Counted from the stretch's first letter, positions 1 through 11,058 are shown. The stretch is DNA of 64,000 nucleotides from Clarkia xantiana subsp. parviflora (GCA_036873135.1 JAPTYO010000002.1:41655452-41719451); one strand, 5' to 3'. Program-made: numbers and translations. The notes: generated from the sequence alone by a model not told the origin.

Positions 1-190
1 AAAGTCCACTTTACCCTTCACTAGTGTTTCGGTCGACCTATGTATTGGGGAGGCCCAATTTTGGGCCTCCCATGTCATTTTGGATTTGGGTCTAGCCCAA
101 TTACCCTAATGTGACATTTACCCAAGTTCATTAGGTTAACTATACATATTATGGGCTACCAATTACGGCACCCATCACCATATGCTTACA
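1..190 (-). mobile_element. Partial Copia LTR, reverse orientation (CopL)
   Basis: This stretch aligns base for base, in the same orientation, with 62442-62631, which is the 5' part of the CopF LTR read on the minus strand. Shared landmarks are the inverted motif around gggaggcccaattttgggcc and the terminal atatgcttaca, which is the inverted form of an LTR starting TGTAAGCATAT. The sequence to its right (191 onward) is a different LTR read on the plus strand, so this LTR has landed inside CopA's 5' LTR. The rest lies left of the window, so solo LTR and full element cannot be told apart. Confidence 0.85.
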
Positions 191-272
191 GTGCCCATAT
201 TCCGCTCTGTAATTAGTTTACCTAGCATGTACACGTGTTTTAATCCGTGTAATTATCACCCTAATTCCAACA
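191..272 (+). repeat. 3' end of the 5' LTR of CopA
   Basis: The 82 bases align with the end of the CopB 5' LTR (about 10595-10679), and both finish ...taaTcC..aca just before a Met-tRNA primer site. The upstream part of this LTR is displaced beyond the left edge by the CopL insertion at 190/191. Confidence 0.8.
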
Positions 273-273
273 G

Positions 274-286
274 TGGTATCAGAGCC
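274..286 (+). promoter_or_regulatory. CopA primer binding site (initiator Met-tRNA)
   Basis: TGGTATCAGAGCC starts one base after the LTR end. It is complementary to the 3' end of plant initiator Met-tRNA, the standard Copia primer, and marks the start of minus-strand DNA synthesis. Confidence 0.9.
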
Positions 287-664
287 TTTGTAGGGAGTTC
301 GTGATTTTAATAAAATGGCGTTCTTGAGTTTTTAGTAAAACTGATATTCATGAAATTAAGTGTTTTTTTATTAAACTTATGTTCATGATCTTCAAGAAAA
401 ACGTGACATTTAAAAAAATTGAACATTGGATTATTAATCTTAGTAAATGTTTTATCTTAAAATTTTACCAATAACCCTAACATTTTTTACAAGAATGTAT
501 TTGGCCGAAACTGGGGTTAGATTTACAAGATAATTTTGACATTAATTATTGATGTAATCTAGCATGATTTTATGGATGTTAGATATTATTGATAGATATT
601 CGTTTCCTAAAGATATAGAAAATATATTGTTGATAGATTTATATCACAAATATTGAATCTTGAC

Positions 665-665
665 A

Positions 666-700
<35 letters not shown>

Positions 701-722
701 AAATTATCTATATATATATATA
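665..722. repeat. (TA)n(TG)n microsatellite in CopA leader
   Basis: About eight TA repeats are followed by about ten TG repeats, a short break, then another TA run. The CopB leader has a comparable TA-rich patch at 32205-32370. Confidence 0.9.
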
Positions 723-844
723 GTGCATATATTGGAAATTAAATCTATAGTTAATATTACTTGGTGGCTAAGTTAAGTTTTTAGTGGATTTTAAAACCCT
801 ACTTAGCCCACAAGTATATTTCGGCCGAACCCTATAGGGTTAAT

Positions 845-1110
845 GGGCCGGTCCAATTTGCACACCCGGGTCGGGTCGACTGACCCGGATAACCATGGGA
901 ACCCGAACCGGGTCGGGTTCCACGGGTTCAAACTGATCGGGTCAACCGAACATAAATTTTCTCAATCGGTCTGACCCATCTGGGTCGGGTCGAACCGGGT
1001 AACTAATGGGTCGAACCAAACCGACCCGGTTTGCGTGAAAAACCGAACCGAATTCCTATTTAAACTGAACGGGACCGGTTGGCCCAAATTGACATGAACC
1101 GAACCGTTTT
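845..1110. repeat. Degenerate CCGGGTCGGGTT / AACCGAACC repeat patch
   Basis: Many scattered copies of ACCCGG, GGGTCGGGT and ACCGAACC occur on both strands. The same patch is found at the matching place in CopB (32515-32790), so it predates the split of the two copies. Confidence 0.7.
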
Positions 1111-1659
1111 GGTCGGACCGACTCGAGTCAATTGAAAATAGGATGGTCAAATTTTAAAATCCAAATATTTTCGAACTTTTAAAATTACCTACACAACGCT
1201 AATAGATTTGAAATTATCACGTTTTAATCAAACATGATGCCTAGTTTCGATTATGGGGATGGATCTCAGAAATGCATGATTATGGGTCTGAATCATTTAG
1301 TGGGCTGAATTGCATTTTCTATATAAATTGATATTATTGCATGATTAGAATTGCGTCTTGACTATGTCAAGATAGATGGATATTGCATGTTGTGGGTTGA
1401 GCGCTCGATTTCAATTAATGAGTTGCGCACTAGAATAAACATGTTGTGATGGTTGATATTTCCTAGAATCCATGTCTAGAAGTTCGCATGATTGATTATT
1501 AGCATGAATTGCAAGTCAACTCAAAATGTTTAAAATCGATATTCAATCGCCAAATATGCACGTTTGATGTGGTGTGATCACGCATGATGCGTATGCATGA
1601 ATGTTGAGGATGTAACTGCATGTGATAATTTACTTATGTAGTAGAATTATATATGCTAC

Positions 1660-1935
1660 TATAAACTTGAGTAGGTTGAATCATTTGTTGATTGATGATT
1701 AGGGATTACAATGCAATAGGTAAACTATATATACTAGGTGATAGGGATCACCAACTAGGACTAACTATGCTATGTGCCTAACTTGGTGCACCAAGGTGCA
1801 TACACCATGTAACATGTACTACATGATATATGCACCATATAATAGCCTTATACAATCATCTAATGACATGATGGAAGTAAATGCAAGTGTAAGTAACAAG
1901 ATGCAATGTGAGCATATCAACTTATATACTCTATA
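1660..1935 (-). repeat. CopT 3' LTR
   Basis: 276 bp, nearly identical to 7125-7400 (visible differences near the outer edge: tataaacttgag against tatgaacttta). On the minus strand it begins TATAGAGTATATAAG and ends ...TTTATA. The short length is typical of small Copia LTRs. Confidence 0.93.
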
Positions 1936-3700
1936 TTCTCCCATCCTTTTCTTCTTCTTCTCTTCTTTCCTGGAAGACATCCTTGATTCCATATAGCTTT
2001 AGCAAAGCTAAGTGTCGATTCTTTACCAATGCCTTGGTAAGCAGGTCAGCAAGTTGTTCCTTTGAAGGAATGTAATGGACACCAATGATCCCTTGTTGAA
2101 TATGATGTCTTGTGAAGTGGCAGTCTAACTCAATGTGCTTGGTGCGCTCATGGAACATGGGATTCTTTGCAATCTTCACAGCTGCCTGACTATCTGTGTG
2201 TATTGGGATAGGAAGATTTACTTGTATGCCAAGTTCCTTGAGGATTCTCCCCACCCAAAGTGCCTCCTGAATTGCAACTCTTAGACATCTATACTCTGCT
2301 TCAGCACTTGATAAGGAAATTGTGTCTTGCTTCTTTACCTTCCAGGCTATCATGGCTTCACCTAGCTTGACACAATAAGCACTCACTGATTTCCTACTAA
2401 AAGGGCAAGCAGCCCAATCAGAATCACAAAACAAACTCAAATTGAGTTTGTTGTTGGAAGGATAGATCAATCCTTGTCCTGGAGTGCCTTTAATGTATCT
2501 AATGACTCTTATGACTGCATCATGATGTGACTTCTTTGGCTTGTCAACAAATTGACTAAGTCTTTGTACTGAAAAGCTAATGTCTGGCCTTGTCATGGTA
2601 AGGTAAAGCAACTTGCCAATGATCCTCCTATAAGAAGTGGCATCCTCCAAGAGTGTATCATCAATGTTTGAATTAGTTGCTTTGTCATACTCATGTGTGG
2701 TGAGTTTGACATTGAACTCCATAGGGGTTTCAGCTGGCCTTGCAGCCCCTAGGCCAGCATCTTCAATAAGCTCAATTGCATACTTCCTTTGGTTGATTAC
2801 AAGACCTCTATCTGATCTTGCAACTTCTAGTCCCAAAAAGTACCTCAAGTCTCCTAAGTCCTTCAATTTGAAGTGTGTTTGGAGTGTGTTCTTCAATTGA
2901 TTGATCATCTTGGTGTTGGAGCCAGTGATTAGAAGATCATCAACATAGGTGAGAAGAAAAACTTTGTCATCACCTTGTATCTTGGTGAACAAGGAATGAT
3001 CTGAGGCACATTGTTTGTAACTATTCTTCAATAAGGTTTGGGTGAGCTTGATGTTCCATTGTCTTGAAGCTTGTTTGAGACCATACAAGGACTTGTTGAG
3101 CTTGCACACATGTTTGGGATATCCCTCAAGAGACTTGGAATGATTGAAACCTTGGGGAATGTCCATATACACTTCTTCATTTGGATCACCTTGATGAAAT
3201 GCATTGTTTACATCCATGTGGTACAATCCCCATGATTTGGCAGCTGCCAAAGCTAATATGATTCTCACTGTGTCCATTTTGACCACAGGGGAGAATGTCT
3301 CATTGAAATCAATCCCTTCAATTTGAGTGAATCCCTTGGCAACCAATCTTGCTTTGTATCTTTCAATGGAACCATCAGAATTGTATTTGACCTTAAATAC
3401 CCATTTGCAACCAATTGAAGATTTGCCTTGTGGGAGTTCCATTACCTCCCAAGTGTTGTTGTTCTGAAGGGCTTGCATTTCTTCCTTCATAGCTAAGATC
3501 CATTTTGGGTCTTTGATTGCTTGTTTATAGGTGGTTGGTTCTTTGATCTTGTCAAAAGCAGCCAAGAAGCATTTGTATTGTGGACCCAAGTTGTCATAGG
3601 ATACATACTTCTCCATACCAAAAATGGCATTTGAACTTGATCTTTGTTTGAGTTCAGCAAGCCTTGCACTCCTCCTAAGAAGGTGGGTGTAGTTGTGCAA
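1931..3700 (-). pseudogene. pol: CopT pol: reverse transcriptase and RNase H
   Basis: This frame encodes the Copia-type RT (RVT_2) followed by RNase H. RT starts around residue 60 (KDPKWILAMKEEMQAL), shows MDVNNAFHQGD and carries the catalytic YVDDLLITG. The RNase H part shows FCDSDWA, SSAEAEYRCL and HTDSQAAVKIAKN, so the active sites look complete. The upstream frame, carrying gag to integrase, ends at 3716, and at least one frameshift (about 3880) plus a second frame change near 3690 separate the two; intact Copia elements read all this as one polyprotein. The C-terminus RREEEEKDGRI is encoded by the polypurine tract, and the TAG stop lies inside the 3' LTR. Confidence 0.92.
1936..1975 (-). 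promoter_or_regulatory. CopT polypurine tract
   Basis: On the minus strand this is an almost pure purine run (GAAAGAAGAGAAGAAGAAGA...) directly before the 3' LTR, the expected plus-strand primer. It doubles as coding sequence for the Glu/Arg-rich end of RNase H. Confidence 0.85.
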
Positions 3701-3715
3701 TTCTTAGGCTCCTTC

Positions 3716-6373
3716 TTAGATTGGAAGGTTGGGGTGCTTCTTCTTCAATTGGTTGTTGAGGTGGTTGGTCCTCAATCTGAGGTGCTTGATCATCCATTTG
3801 AGGTGTAGCAACCTCAATGGGAGGAGTGTTGTTTGATGCATCCATGTCAAAATAAAATGGATCCTCAGGTGGAAATCCTCAAATGGTTGCTTGACTCCCA
3901 AGCAAGATGGAATAAGAGCCTTTAGAGCATCCTTTGACATGCTAAAGGGAAAGATATCTTCATGGAAATGAACATCCCTTGAAACATGAAACACTGAGTT
4001 TGAAATGTTCATCACAAGGTATCCTTTTTGGGATGTTGAGTATCCCATTAGGATGCATGGTTCAGCCCTTGGACTAAACTTGTCATGGTTGTTCAATTTG
4101 GTTGAAAAACATAGACAACCTATAGTTCTCAAGTGATGAAGGGAAGGAGCTTTGCCATATAACACTTCTATAGGTGACTTGAACTTCAAGATAGAAGTGG
4201 GTAGCCTATTGAGTAAGTAACAAGCATTGAGTATGCAATACCCCCAATGCCTCAAAGGCATGGATGCTTGAAATCTTATAGCTCTAGCAATGTTGAGGAT
4301 GTCCCTATGTTTGCGTTCCACCCTTCCATTTTGTTGTGGTGTATGCATACAACTAGTTTGATGGAGGATGCCAAATTGAAGAAGCAAACCTTTGCACACT
4401 GAATTGATGAACTCAGTCCCATTATCACTCCTCAAAGTCTTGACCATTGTTCCAAATTGATTCTTCACCATGATTAAGAAATTCTTGATGTGCAAGAAAG
4501 TGTCACTTTTGTGCCTCATCAAGTAAACCCAAGTTGCTCTTGAGTGGTCATCAACAATGGTCAAGAAGTATTGATTGTTCTTGAAGGTTGGCACTTTGTA
4601 AGGACCCCATAAATCCATGTGAATCAAATCAAAGGGCTTTGAAGCAATAGAATCATTGATTGGAAATGAAAATCTAGATTGTTTTGCAAGAGGACAAATA
4701 GTGCATTGTTTGATACAACCATATGTCTTATTCAAGCCTAAAACATCCAAATGGTTCAAATATTGTTCTGAGACATGGCCCAAACGCCTATGCCATCTCA
4801 ATACTTCATCCTTATTCTCCAAGCAAGCAGCTGCCAACTTCCTTGGGCTTGAAGGCACCACATCCTTCAAAGTGTATAGTCCTCTATTCCATTCCCCAAT
4901 CACCATGGACTTGCCACTCTGGCCCTGAAGTAACACATGATCACAAGTAAAGATCACTTTGCAATTTAACTGGCTAGGTAACCTAGATACAGAGATCAGA
5001 TTGAACTTGAAGTCAGGGACCAAGAGTATGTTGGTCAATGTGAATCCACTTGAGAAAGAGCAAGAACCAACATGAGTCACTTTGCATTTGTGACCATTTG
5101 GCAAGTGCACATATTGGTGATCAGAATCACTTTTCTTCAAATCATGTAGCCACTCAATTTGATGAGTGATGTGATTAGTAGCACCTGAGTCAACTATCCA
5201 AACCATAGAATCACTAGATATACCTGCCATGTTGACATGAGCTTGATCCATATCTTCAAAGCTTAGAGGTGTATGATCAAAATGATCATTATGGGCAGCA
5301 ACATGTTGGATCCTTTTGTCAGCTGTGCCATGAAATATCCTTTTGTCCTTGGCTGCCACATGCTCAATTGTGCTTGAGTTGCCACCTTCTTCAACAATGT
5401 TGGCTGAATTCCAATTCCTCTTAGGAGCATTTGGATTGGTTTGATGAATTGGGTGATCATATGGGTAGCCATGCTTGATGTAGCAATTGTCTTCAATGTG
5501 ACCTCTCTTGCCACAATAGTTGCAAGTGTTGAGTGGTCTCCCACTTGAAGGATTAAAGTTGCCTCTTCCAAAACCATTTCCTCTTCCAATGCCATTGCCT
5601 CTTGCAAAGCCTCTACCCCTTGCATATCCTCTTCCATTACCTCTACCACCACCATAGGATGGATGCTTTCCAGTGAACAAGGCAGTTGCCTCACCCACAT
5701 CACCAATGGAACCAGAGATGGTCCTTTGGCTTTCTTCTTGTACCAATACAGAGAAGGCAATGCTAAGAGAGGGAAGTGGTTGTCTCATAAGCAAGGTGCT
5801 CCTAATGTGTCCATAGGAGTCATTCAGTCCCAAGAGAAATGCCATCAACTTCTGCTTCTCCTTGTGTTCATTAACAATGGCAATGTCCCCAGCACATTGA
5901 AGATCCAAATCATCAATAGAGGCAAGAGCATCCCAGAGTTGCTTCATTTTGGCAAAGTACTCAGTGATGGAGAGCACACCTTGAGATGTTTGGTAAATCT
6001 CCCTTGTTAATTGGAAGATTTGTGTGCCATCCACTTTATCAAACATCTCATTCAAGTCATTCCAAATGGAAGAAGCAGTTGTGTTGTAGACCAAACCATT
6101 CACCAAATCCTTGGCCACAGTATTCCTCAACCATGCCTTGACAATTGCATTTGCTCTATCCCATTTCACTCTATCATTGACATCAACATCCAATCTTGCG
6201 AATGTGCCATCTATAAAACCAAGCTTGTTCTTCACCAACAAGCCTTCCCTGATTGATGTGCTCCAAACATGATAGTTGGAGGTTCCTTGAAGTTGGAAAG
6301 GGATGAGCATATGGCCAGTGGTGTCTGAGGGGTGTATGTAAAGGGGGTCATCAACATTGGTTTCTTGAGCCAT
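3716..6373 (-). pseudogene. gag-pol: CopT gag, protease and integrase
   Basis: About 885 codons from the ATG at 6371-6373 (MAQETNVDDP). Domains in order: a Copia-type Gag (Retrotran_gag_3-like; residues about 10-220, with WDRANAIVKAWLRNT and SSIWNDLNEMF), a Gly/Arg-rich stretch (about 240-280), one CCHC zinc knuckle (CNYCGKRGHIEDNC, about 284-297), aspartic protease (VDSGATNH, Asp about 395), and integrase with an HHCC zinc domain (HRRLGH...CTICPLAKQ) and core carrying HMDLWGP, LRSDNGTEF and NGRVERKHRD. These give the D-D-E set. About 60 codons before the end the frame stops matching the family, and a second frame takes over, so a small indel near 3880 breaks the polyprotein. Start and order are standard; only the join to RT is damaged. 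Confidence 0.93.
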
Positions 6374-7108
6374 ATTGTAACCCAAGCAACACAAGTAGGT
6401 ATCAAATTTGAGTCAGAGGAATCCAAATCCAAGAAATCAGCTGCCAGAAATCCAAGCAAAATCGCATACACAAGTTGCACTACAAACAAAAGTAGTACAC
6501 TAAGGTTGTTGATAGTAGGACAAAATCTAGCTCACCCTATGGTATTGTTCGTACAAATCCGCAATGAGATTTGTGATTTTCAAAGCTTGAAATTCAACAG
6601 AAATGGATTAGAAGCCATTCTCCATTGATGATAACTCAGAATTCTTGAAGATATGAACACAAAGCTCAAAGTAGTCACAAATACTCCTCAGCCGAGCAAT
6701 GTGTATGCAAGGGAATTCAAGCAATGAATATCCAGGTATCAAGTAAGGGGCGCAGCTGAAATAAGTTCAAAATCCATATCCAAATCCAGAGAAACAATAC
6801 AAACTCCAAAAAATGATAGTATCAAACACGCAATCAGCTCAACAAGGCAGAATTCTTCAAGAACAAGCAAACTAGTACTAAGTCATCTTGGCTTTGCTTA
6901 GTCTAGGTGCAGATCTACCTTATGCGTGTTGAGTTCTTGGAATTCCACTTACTAGATGTCCATTCTTAAGTAAGAAATGGATTCTTGAAGTAGAAAAGAT
7001 GATCCACGAAGCTGAAGTTGCAAATCCACACTTGAACAAGGTGAATGTTAAGGCAAAACTTCAAAGAAACTTGGTCTTCTTTAGCTTTGTGGTTGTGCCG
7101 CCATTTGA
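6374..7108 (-). other. CopT untranslated leader
   Basis: 735 bases between the primer site and the gag ATG. I see no open frame or repeat of note. It presumably holds the packaging signal, but that cannot be pointed to in one copy. Confidence 0.6.
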
Positions 7109-7124
7109 GGTGGCTCTGATACCA
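7109..7124 (-). promoter_or_regulatory. CopT primer binding site (initiator Met-tRNA)
   Basis: The minus strand reads TGGTATCAGAGCCACC, starting immediately after the 5' LTR with no spacer base. It is complementary to initiator Met-tRNA. Confidence 0.93.
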
Positions 7125-7400
7125 TATGAACTTTAGTAGGTTGAATCATTTGTTGATTGATGATTAGGGATTACAATGCAATAGGTAAACTATATATACT
7201 AGGTGATAGGGATCACCAACTAGGACTAACTATGCTATGTGCCTAACTTGGTGCACCAAGGTGCATACACCATGTAACATGTACTACATGATATATGCAC
7301 CATATAATAGCCTTATACAATCATCTAATGACATGATGGAAGTAAATGCAAGTGTAAGTAACAAGATGCAATGTGAGCATATCAACTTATATACTCTATA
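7125..7400 (-). repeat. CopT 5' LTR
   Basis: 276 bp, paired with 1660-1935. On the minus strand it begins TATAGAG and ends ...AGTTCATA, followed directly by the primer site; the TSD gctac follows at 7401-7405. Confidence 0.93.
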
Positions 7401-7405
7401 GCTAC

Positions 7406-7814
7406 ATGATTTCCTCGGAACATTCAACGCATGGCGCGTATGCATGATTGTTTGAGGATGTAGCTGGATGTGATAATTTGCTTGTGTAGTAGAATTATAT
7501 ATGCTTGCATGAATTCCTCGAATTTTTTTAAAAAGGGCATTGGGAAAGCCAAGATCGGTTGTATGTAATAACTCCCCAATCTGGTGAAAGTGATTAAACC
7601 GTTTTAAAAGACAGATCTATTAGAAATGAGACGTCGGGAGTGTGAACTCTTTCACGGCCTCCTTCCATTGGTTTACTGGTCAACGAGTTGGCTAGATGGC
7701 TAAGGAATCATTGTCATTCACCTTGTATCTCATGGAGATCCGATGTATGCAAATTCTTTTTCAAAATGTTATTGTTTCCCTGATTGTCGCATGATTGTCA
7801 ATGTGTAAATTTAG
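7406..7814 (+). other. CopA untranslated leader, second part
   Basis: Continues the leader interrupted by CopT. It aligns with CopB 33290-33720 (shared: gtgaaag.gattaaacc, agacgtcgg, gtgaactctttca). No gene is seen. Confidence 0.75.
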
Positions 7815-8453
7815 ATGGCTGGTAGAGTGCGTTTCTATACTTCTCTAAATCTCGATGGTGTGAGTTACATTGCTTGGAGTGTATATATAAAGGATCTCCT
7901 CGGTTCAAGAGACATTTATCATTGTATCGATGCGAAATCTTAAAGAACAATGACGGATGAATATGGTAATCCGTGTCGAAGTCAAGGGGAGAGGTTCTAT
8001 GATCATCTGGAAGCAACAATGGTGGTTCTCTCAACCCTCACTCCTCAGGTTGAAGAAGGCTTCAAAGACAAGTATAGTGCATTACAACTTTGGTGTTCCC
8101 TTCACCTCTGCTTCGGTGAGGGCAGGGCCGCTGAAGTCGGAAATATCTTGGTTGATTATGATGCGCTTCTTACCATGGATGCCTGCATGATAGCCGCTCG
8201 AGATATTTCTGATGAAAGGTATATATGGGAGAGAATATTTATAATTCTGAAGAGGTGTCCTCTATCTTGGCTTGCTGACAATGAAAGACTCACTTACGTG
8301 ATTGAATCAATTGAGTATACAATGGGTGTCTTCAGGCACAGTAACCAGAGAAGAAGAGAGACCAACTTCACGAATCACCAAAGAACACCAAGGGAAGTCT
8401 ACCATGTTATTCGAAAATCGTGGAATGAACCTGACCCTAAAGGTCACAAATGA
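7815..8453 (+). pseudogene. gag: CopA gag remnant
   Basis: Reading from ATG 7815 gives a protein of about 212 codons that opens MAGRVRFYTSLNLDGV and is interrupted by an in-frame TAA at 7941-7943. After that stop the frame runs open to 8453. It aligns with the CopB gag remnant (33724-34404): both have LNLDG/FNLDG near the start, MTDEYG, SALQLWCSLHLCF against SALHLRCALHLRF, and WERI...CPLSWL against WERI...FPLSWF. The pattern suits a small Copia Gag that binds element RNA and forms the particle. No zinc knuckle is visible in either copy. Product name rests on position behind the leader and PBS, and on the shared architecture, more than on a recognised domain. Confidence 0.65.
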
Positions 8454-9386
8454 TGATCCGGTGTGACAAACAATATCAATATAAGTGCGTCTCAGGTATG
8501 CCTCGTTTTCCATATAAATATGTAAAACGTTTTATTGAATACAAATCATCATATGTGATTTACTGGTGAATATTTTTCAGGTGTGGTGATTTGGAATGGC
8601 AAGAAGTTCAAGACTATTAAATTCTCTCTTTGTTGTTGCTCTATGTTTGCAACCTTATTATTGTCCTTTTAATCGTTCTTATGATTGTTAAATTTTGTTT
8701 ATTTAAAATTCAGAGTTATTGAATAAAGTAATTGTTATTTCATTCGAAGTACAATTCACTTATCAATATTTGGCCCTGTTAAAAGGAACGATTCGAAACG
8801 AAAATCCAAACCTACGGTTCAGGAACCAAAATATCAGTTAGGACAACTTATTGAGTAAAATGAAACGATTAACATACTCCGTCGTAATTGTTATAAACCC
8901 GTTGATCGGGTAGTTAGAACGCGAAAATATTTAATATTCATTATCTGTTAGTACTCCATGAAAATAAATAAATCGTAACAACAAACATGTGTAAAGCCGA
9001 TTAAATTTTGGAAACACATGGTGTCGCGTGCATTACGCCTGTCCTTCGACAAACATGGGTAACACATGTGTAATGCATTCGAAGTGTTTTTTTATAGAGG
9101 CTCGAAATAAATATTCATTTGCATAATTATCGATTTCGGGTTTTACTCATGTAACTTCTCGTAGAGAATTAAAAACGAGCAAAACATGGGAACCTATTGC
9201 ACGAACTGAGGCAGACCAAACCTCAAATATGAGTATGCAATGAAAAGGGAAATGTCCGTTAAATGACGATCCATAATACGCCTTTAACGAATCAGATTGG
9301 CGTATCGTCTTGATCACACACTTCATGGACATGGTTAAAACCATGATGTCACAAGCTAACTTCCGATCTTCTTATGGGATGATGCG
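8454..9386 (+). other. CopA spacer between gag and integrase remnants
   Basis: No coding frame. Protease and the catalytic integrase core should lie here in a complete Copia element and are absent. The spacer aligns in blocks with CopB 34405-35389 (for example the stretch around aaatcgtaa.aa..aacatgtg), so the loss is shared by both copies. Confidence 0.65.
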
Positions 9387-10081
9387 TTGTTGACTGCCAC
9401 TCATGAAGTAAGCCTTGTTCCTTTAAAACCGGTGGAAACGACACCATATGAGCTGTGGACTGGTAAAGAGATGTATCTTACCAAGCTGCGGCCTTGGGGT
9501 TTGTGCAACATACACGCATCAAACCGACACGGCAAGTTGGGACCTAGAGCCCTGAAAAAGATCTTAATAAGGTACTCTGAGAAATCTAAAGGATACATGT
9601 TCTGGCGGCTCAGGAGAATGGTGGTGTGGTCGAACATGAGTCCGAAGAAGTTACGTTCTTTGAGGACGGATTTCCTAAGCTTGGTAACATCAAATCGAAT
9701 GAAGTCTTAATTGAACTAGAACAGGATGATGTTAGTCAGGTCCCACTTACTTCGTGTGGGAGATTTGAGGCGGAAACACCAGTGAACGACATGGTAAATG
9801 AGAATGGAGACATTTTCATAATAAATCCAATGGGAGAAGTCAATCCAACCACGCAGATCACTGTTGTTGTAGGTGCGAATCAAGTGGAACCTGATCATCA
9901 TGTTGCTGAACCGTTGGATGAGAATCATATAATTACTCAACTACGTGCTGGTAAAAGTGGGAGTGGGACAATAAACTTGGTTCCTGGTCCTAGTGACGGT
10001 GGAATCCATCTCAGAGGTACAATCCCGAGACTAAGAGGTCGACCACGAAAATTTGTAGGTGATGGTTCAAGCAACACCCTC
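9387..10081 (+). pseudogene. pol: CopA integrase C-terminal end and IN-RT linker
   Basis: The frame starting at 9387 reads PVETTPYELWTGK, LRPWG and RHGKLGPRALK, the classic C-terminal part of Copia integrase just after the D-D-E core. A shift near 9626 continues into the integrase-RT linker: EVTFFEDGFPK, a stretch rich in acidic residues and Asn/Pro, then PRLRGRPRK, an AT-hook-like GRP core. The same linker is found in CopB (35600-36000). The integrase catalytic residues are not present upstream. CopB then interrupts the linker at 10087; CopA resumes at 39156. Confidence 0.75.
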
Positions 10082-10086
10082 GTTCC

Positions 10087-10679
10087 TGTTAGCATACGGA
10101 GATTGGGCCGCTGTTATTAGGAGCCCATTAATATAAGCATATAACCTTAGACAATTGGGTTATGTCACATTAGGATTTTGGGTTGGGCCTAAATTCTCAA
10201 TTGACATGAGATGCCCAAATTTGGGCCTCCCTTGCTTGCATAATTCGGCCGAAACATATGAGGGCAAATCGACTTTTGTCCACTTTATTCCTCCTATAAA
10301 TAGGGAGTGCTAGGTGATTTATTAAGTGCTAATTCTCTCCTATTTTGTGGTGAGATTAAAAAGAAACCCCTCCTCCCTATAGTTACATAGTTCAGCCGAA
10401 CCAACCACCAACCTAGGAGGTGCCAAATTGTGTCAAGCAATTTACTCTGGTGATCCATCCTGCTGAAGAATCGACAAAGGCTTTGCTGTGAGGCATAATC
10501 TGCATAGGGATTCCTTACCAGAACCTCTACGGAACCATCCAGCGGATCGAGAACTCCCCTCGGTGATCTTGGGACTACATGAAACATTGTATGTACGTGC
10601 ACTATCTTCTCGTGCGTATTAGTTACCATACACGTATCTAGGGATTTGTTTCTGTAGTATTTAACCGTGTAATCCTACA
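10087..10679 (+). repeat. CopB 5' LTR
   Basis: Starts TGTTAGCATACGG, which aligns with the CopF LTR start TGTAAGCATATGG, and ends ...gtaatcctaca directly before the primer site. It contains the inverted motif ggcc.aatttgggcctcc and a TATA box. Matching 3' LTR: about 38690-39150. Confidence 0.88.
10295..10302 (+). promoter_or_regulatory. TATA box of CopB 5' LTR
   Basis: TATAAATA in cctcctataaataggg, in the middle of the LTR where U3 meets R. It is conserved in the CopB 3' LTR (38794-38801) and, inverted, in CopF (62419-62426). Confidence 0.75.
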
Positions 10680-10680
10680 G

Positions 10681-10693
10681 TGGTATCAGAGCC
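10681..10693 (+). promoter_or_regulatory. CopB primer binding site (initiator Met-tRNA)
   Basis: TGGTATCAGAGCC one base after the LTR, identical to the CopA site. Confidence 0.92.
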
Positions 10694-10916
10694 TGTGTTA
10701 TGAGTTCATGATTTTGATAAAATTGGTGTTCTTGAACTTGTTAACATCGGCTGAAATTTTAAAGGTGGAATTTTTAAAATGTTGATTTTTTGTAAAATCA
10801 CGTTGGCCGATGTTAGGTTATAAAGTCTAGGTCAACGGGCCGTCAATCTAGAATTTATCTCCCACTAATGAAATGTCGGGTTCAGTGTTCCTAGGGCTAG
10901 TCGTTCTGATATATGT

Positions 10917-11058
10917 CCTTCTCTTCTCTCCTTCTGACCTCCTCTGCTTCTCTCCTTCTGACCTCCTTTCCTTCTCTCCTTTTGACCTCCTTTCCTTCTC
11001 TCCTTCTGACCTCCTTTCCTTCTCTCCTTCTGACCTCCTTTCCTTCTCTCCTTCTGTC
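10917..11058. repeat. 24-bp pyrimidine/purine tandem repeat in NatB left LTR (U5)
   Basis: About six copies of ttctctccttctgacctcct-type units. One more unit is present in the paired LTR (30862-31023), so copy number has changed since insertion. It opens spurious GGQKERRK-repeat frames on the minus strand. Confidence 0.88.

Larger units (their letters stand above)
287..1654 (+). other. CopA untranslated leader, first part
   Basis: No gene is visible here. The leader is AT-rich and is alignable with the CopB leader (31811-33723), including the TA/TG microsatellite, the ACCGGGTCGGGTT-rich patch and the block around 1235-1330 (gcctagtttcgattatggg). Conservation between two family members shows it belongs to the element. 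It is cut by CopT at 1660. Confidence 0.75.
1660..7400 (-). mobile_element. CopT: Copia element with TATA-type LTR ends
   Basis: This is a 5.7-kb element on the minus strand, flanked by the 5-bp TSD gctac (1655-1659 and 7401-7405) and bounded by two 276-bp LTRs. Its LTRs start and end in TATA-like bases rather than TG...CA. Non-canonical LTR ends of this kind are known mostly from plant Copia elements. It carries a Met-tRNA PBS, gag, protease, integrase, RT and RNase H in Copia order, and a purine tract. The coding region is interrupted near 3690-3890, so this copy looks recently active but is broken. It sits in CopA's leader. Confidence 0.93.
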
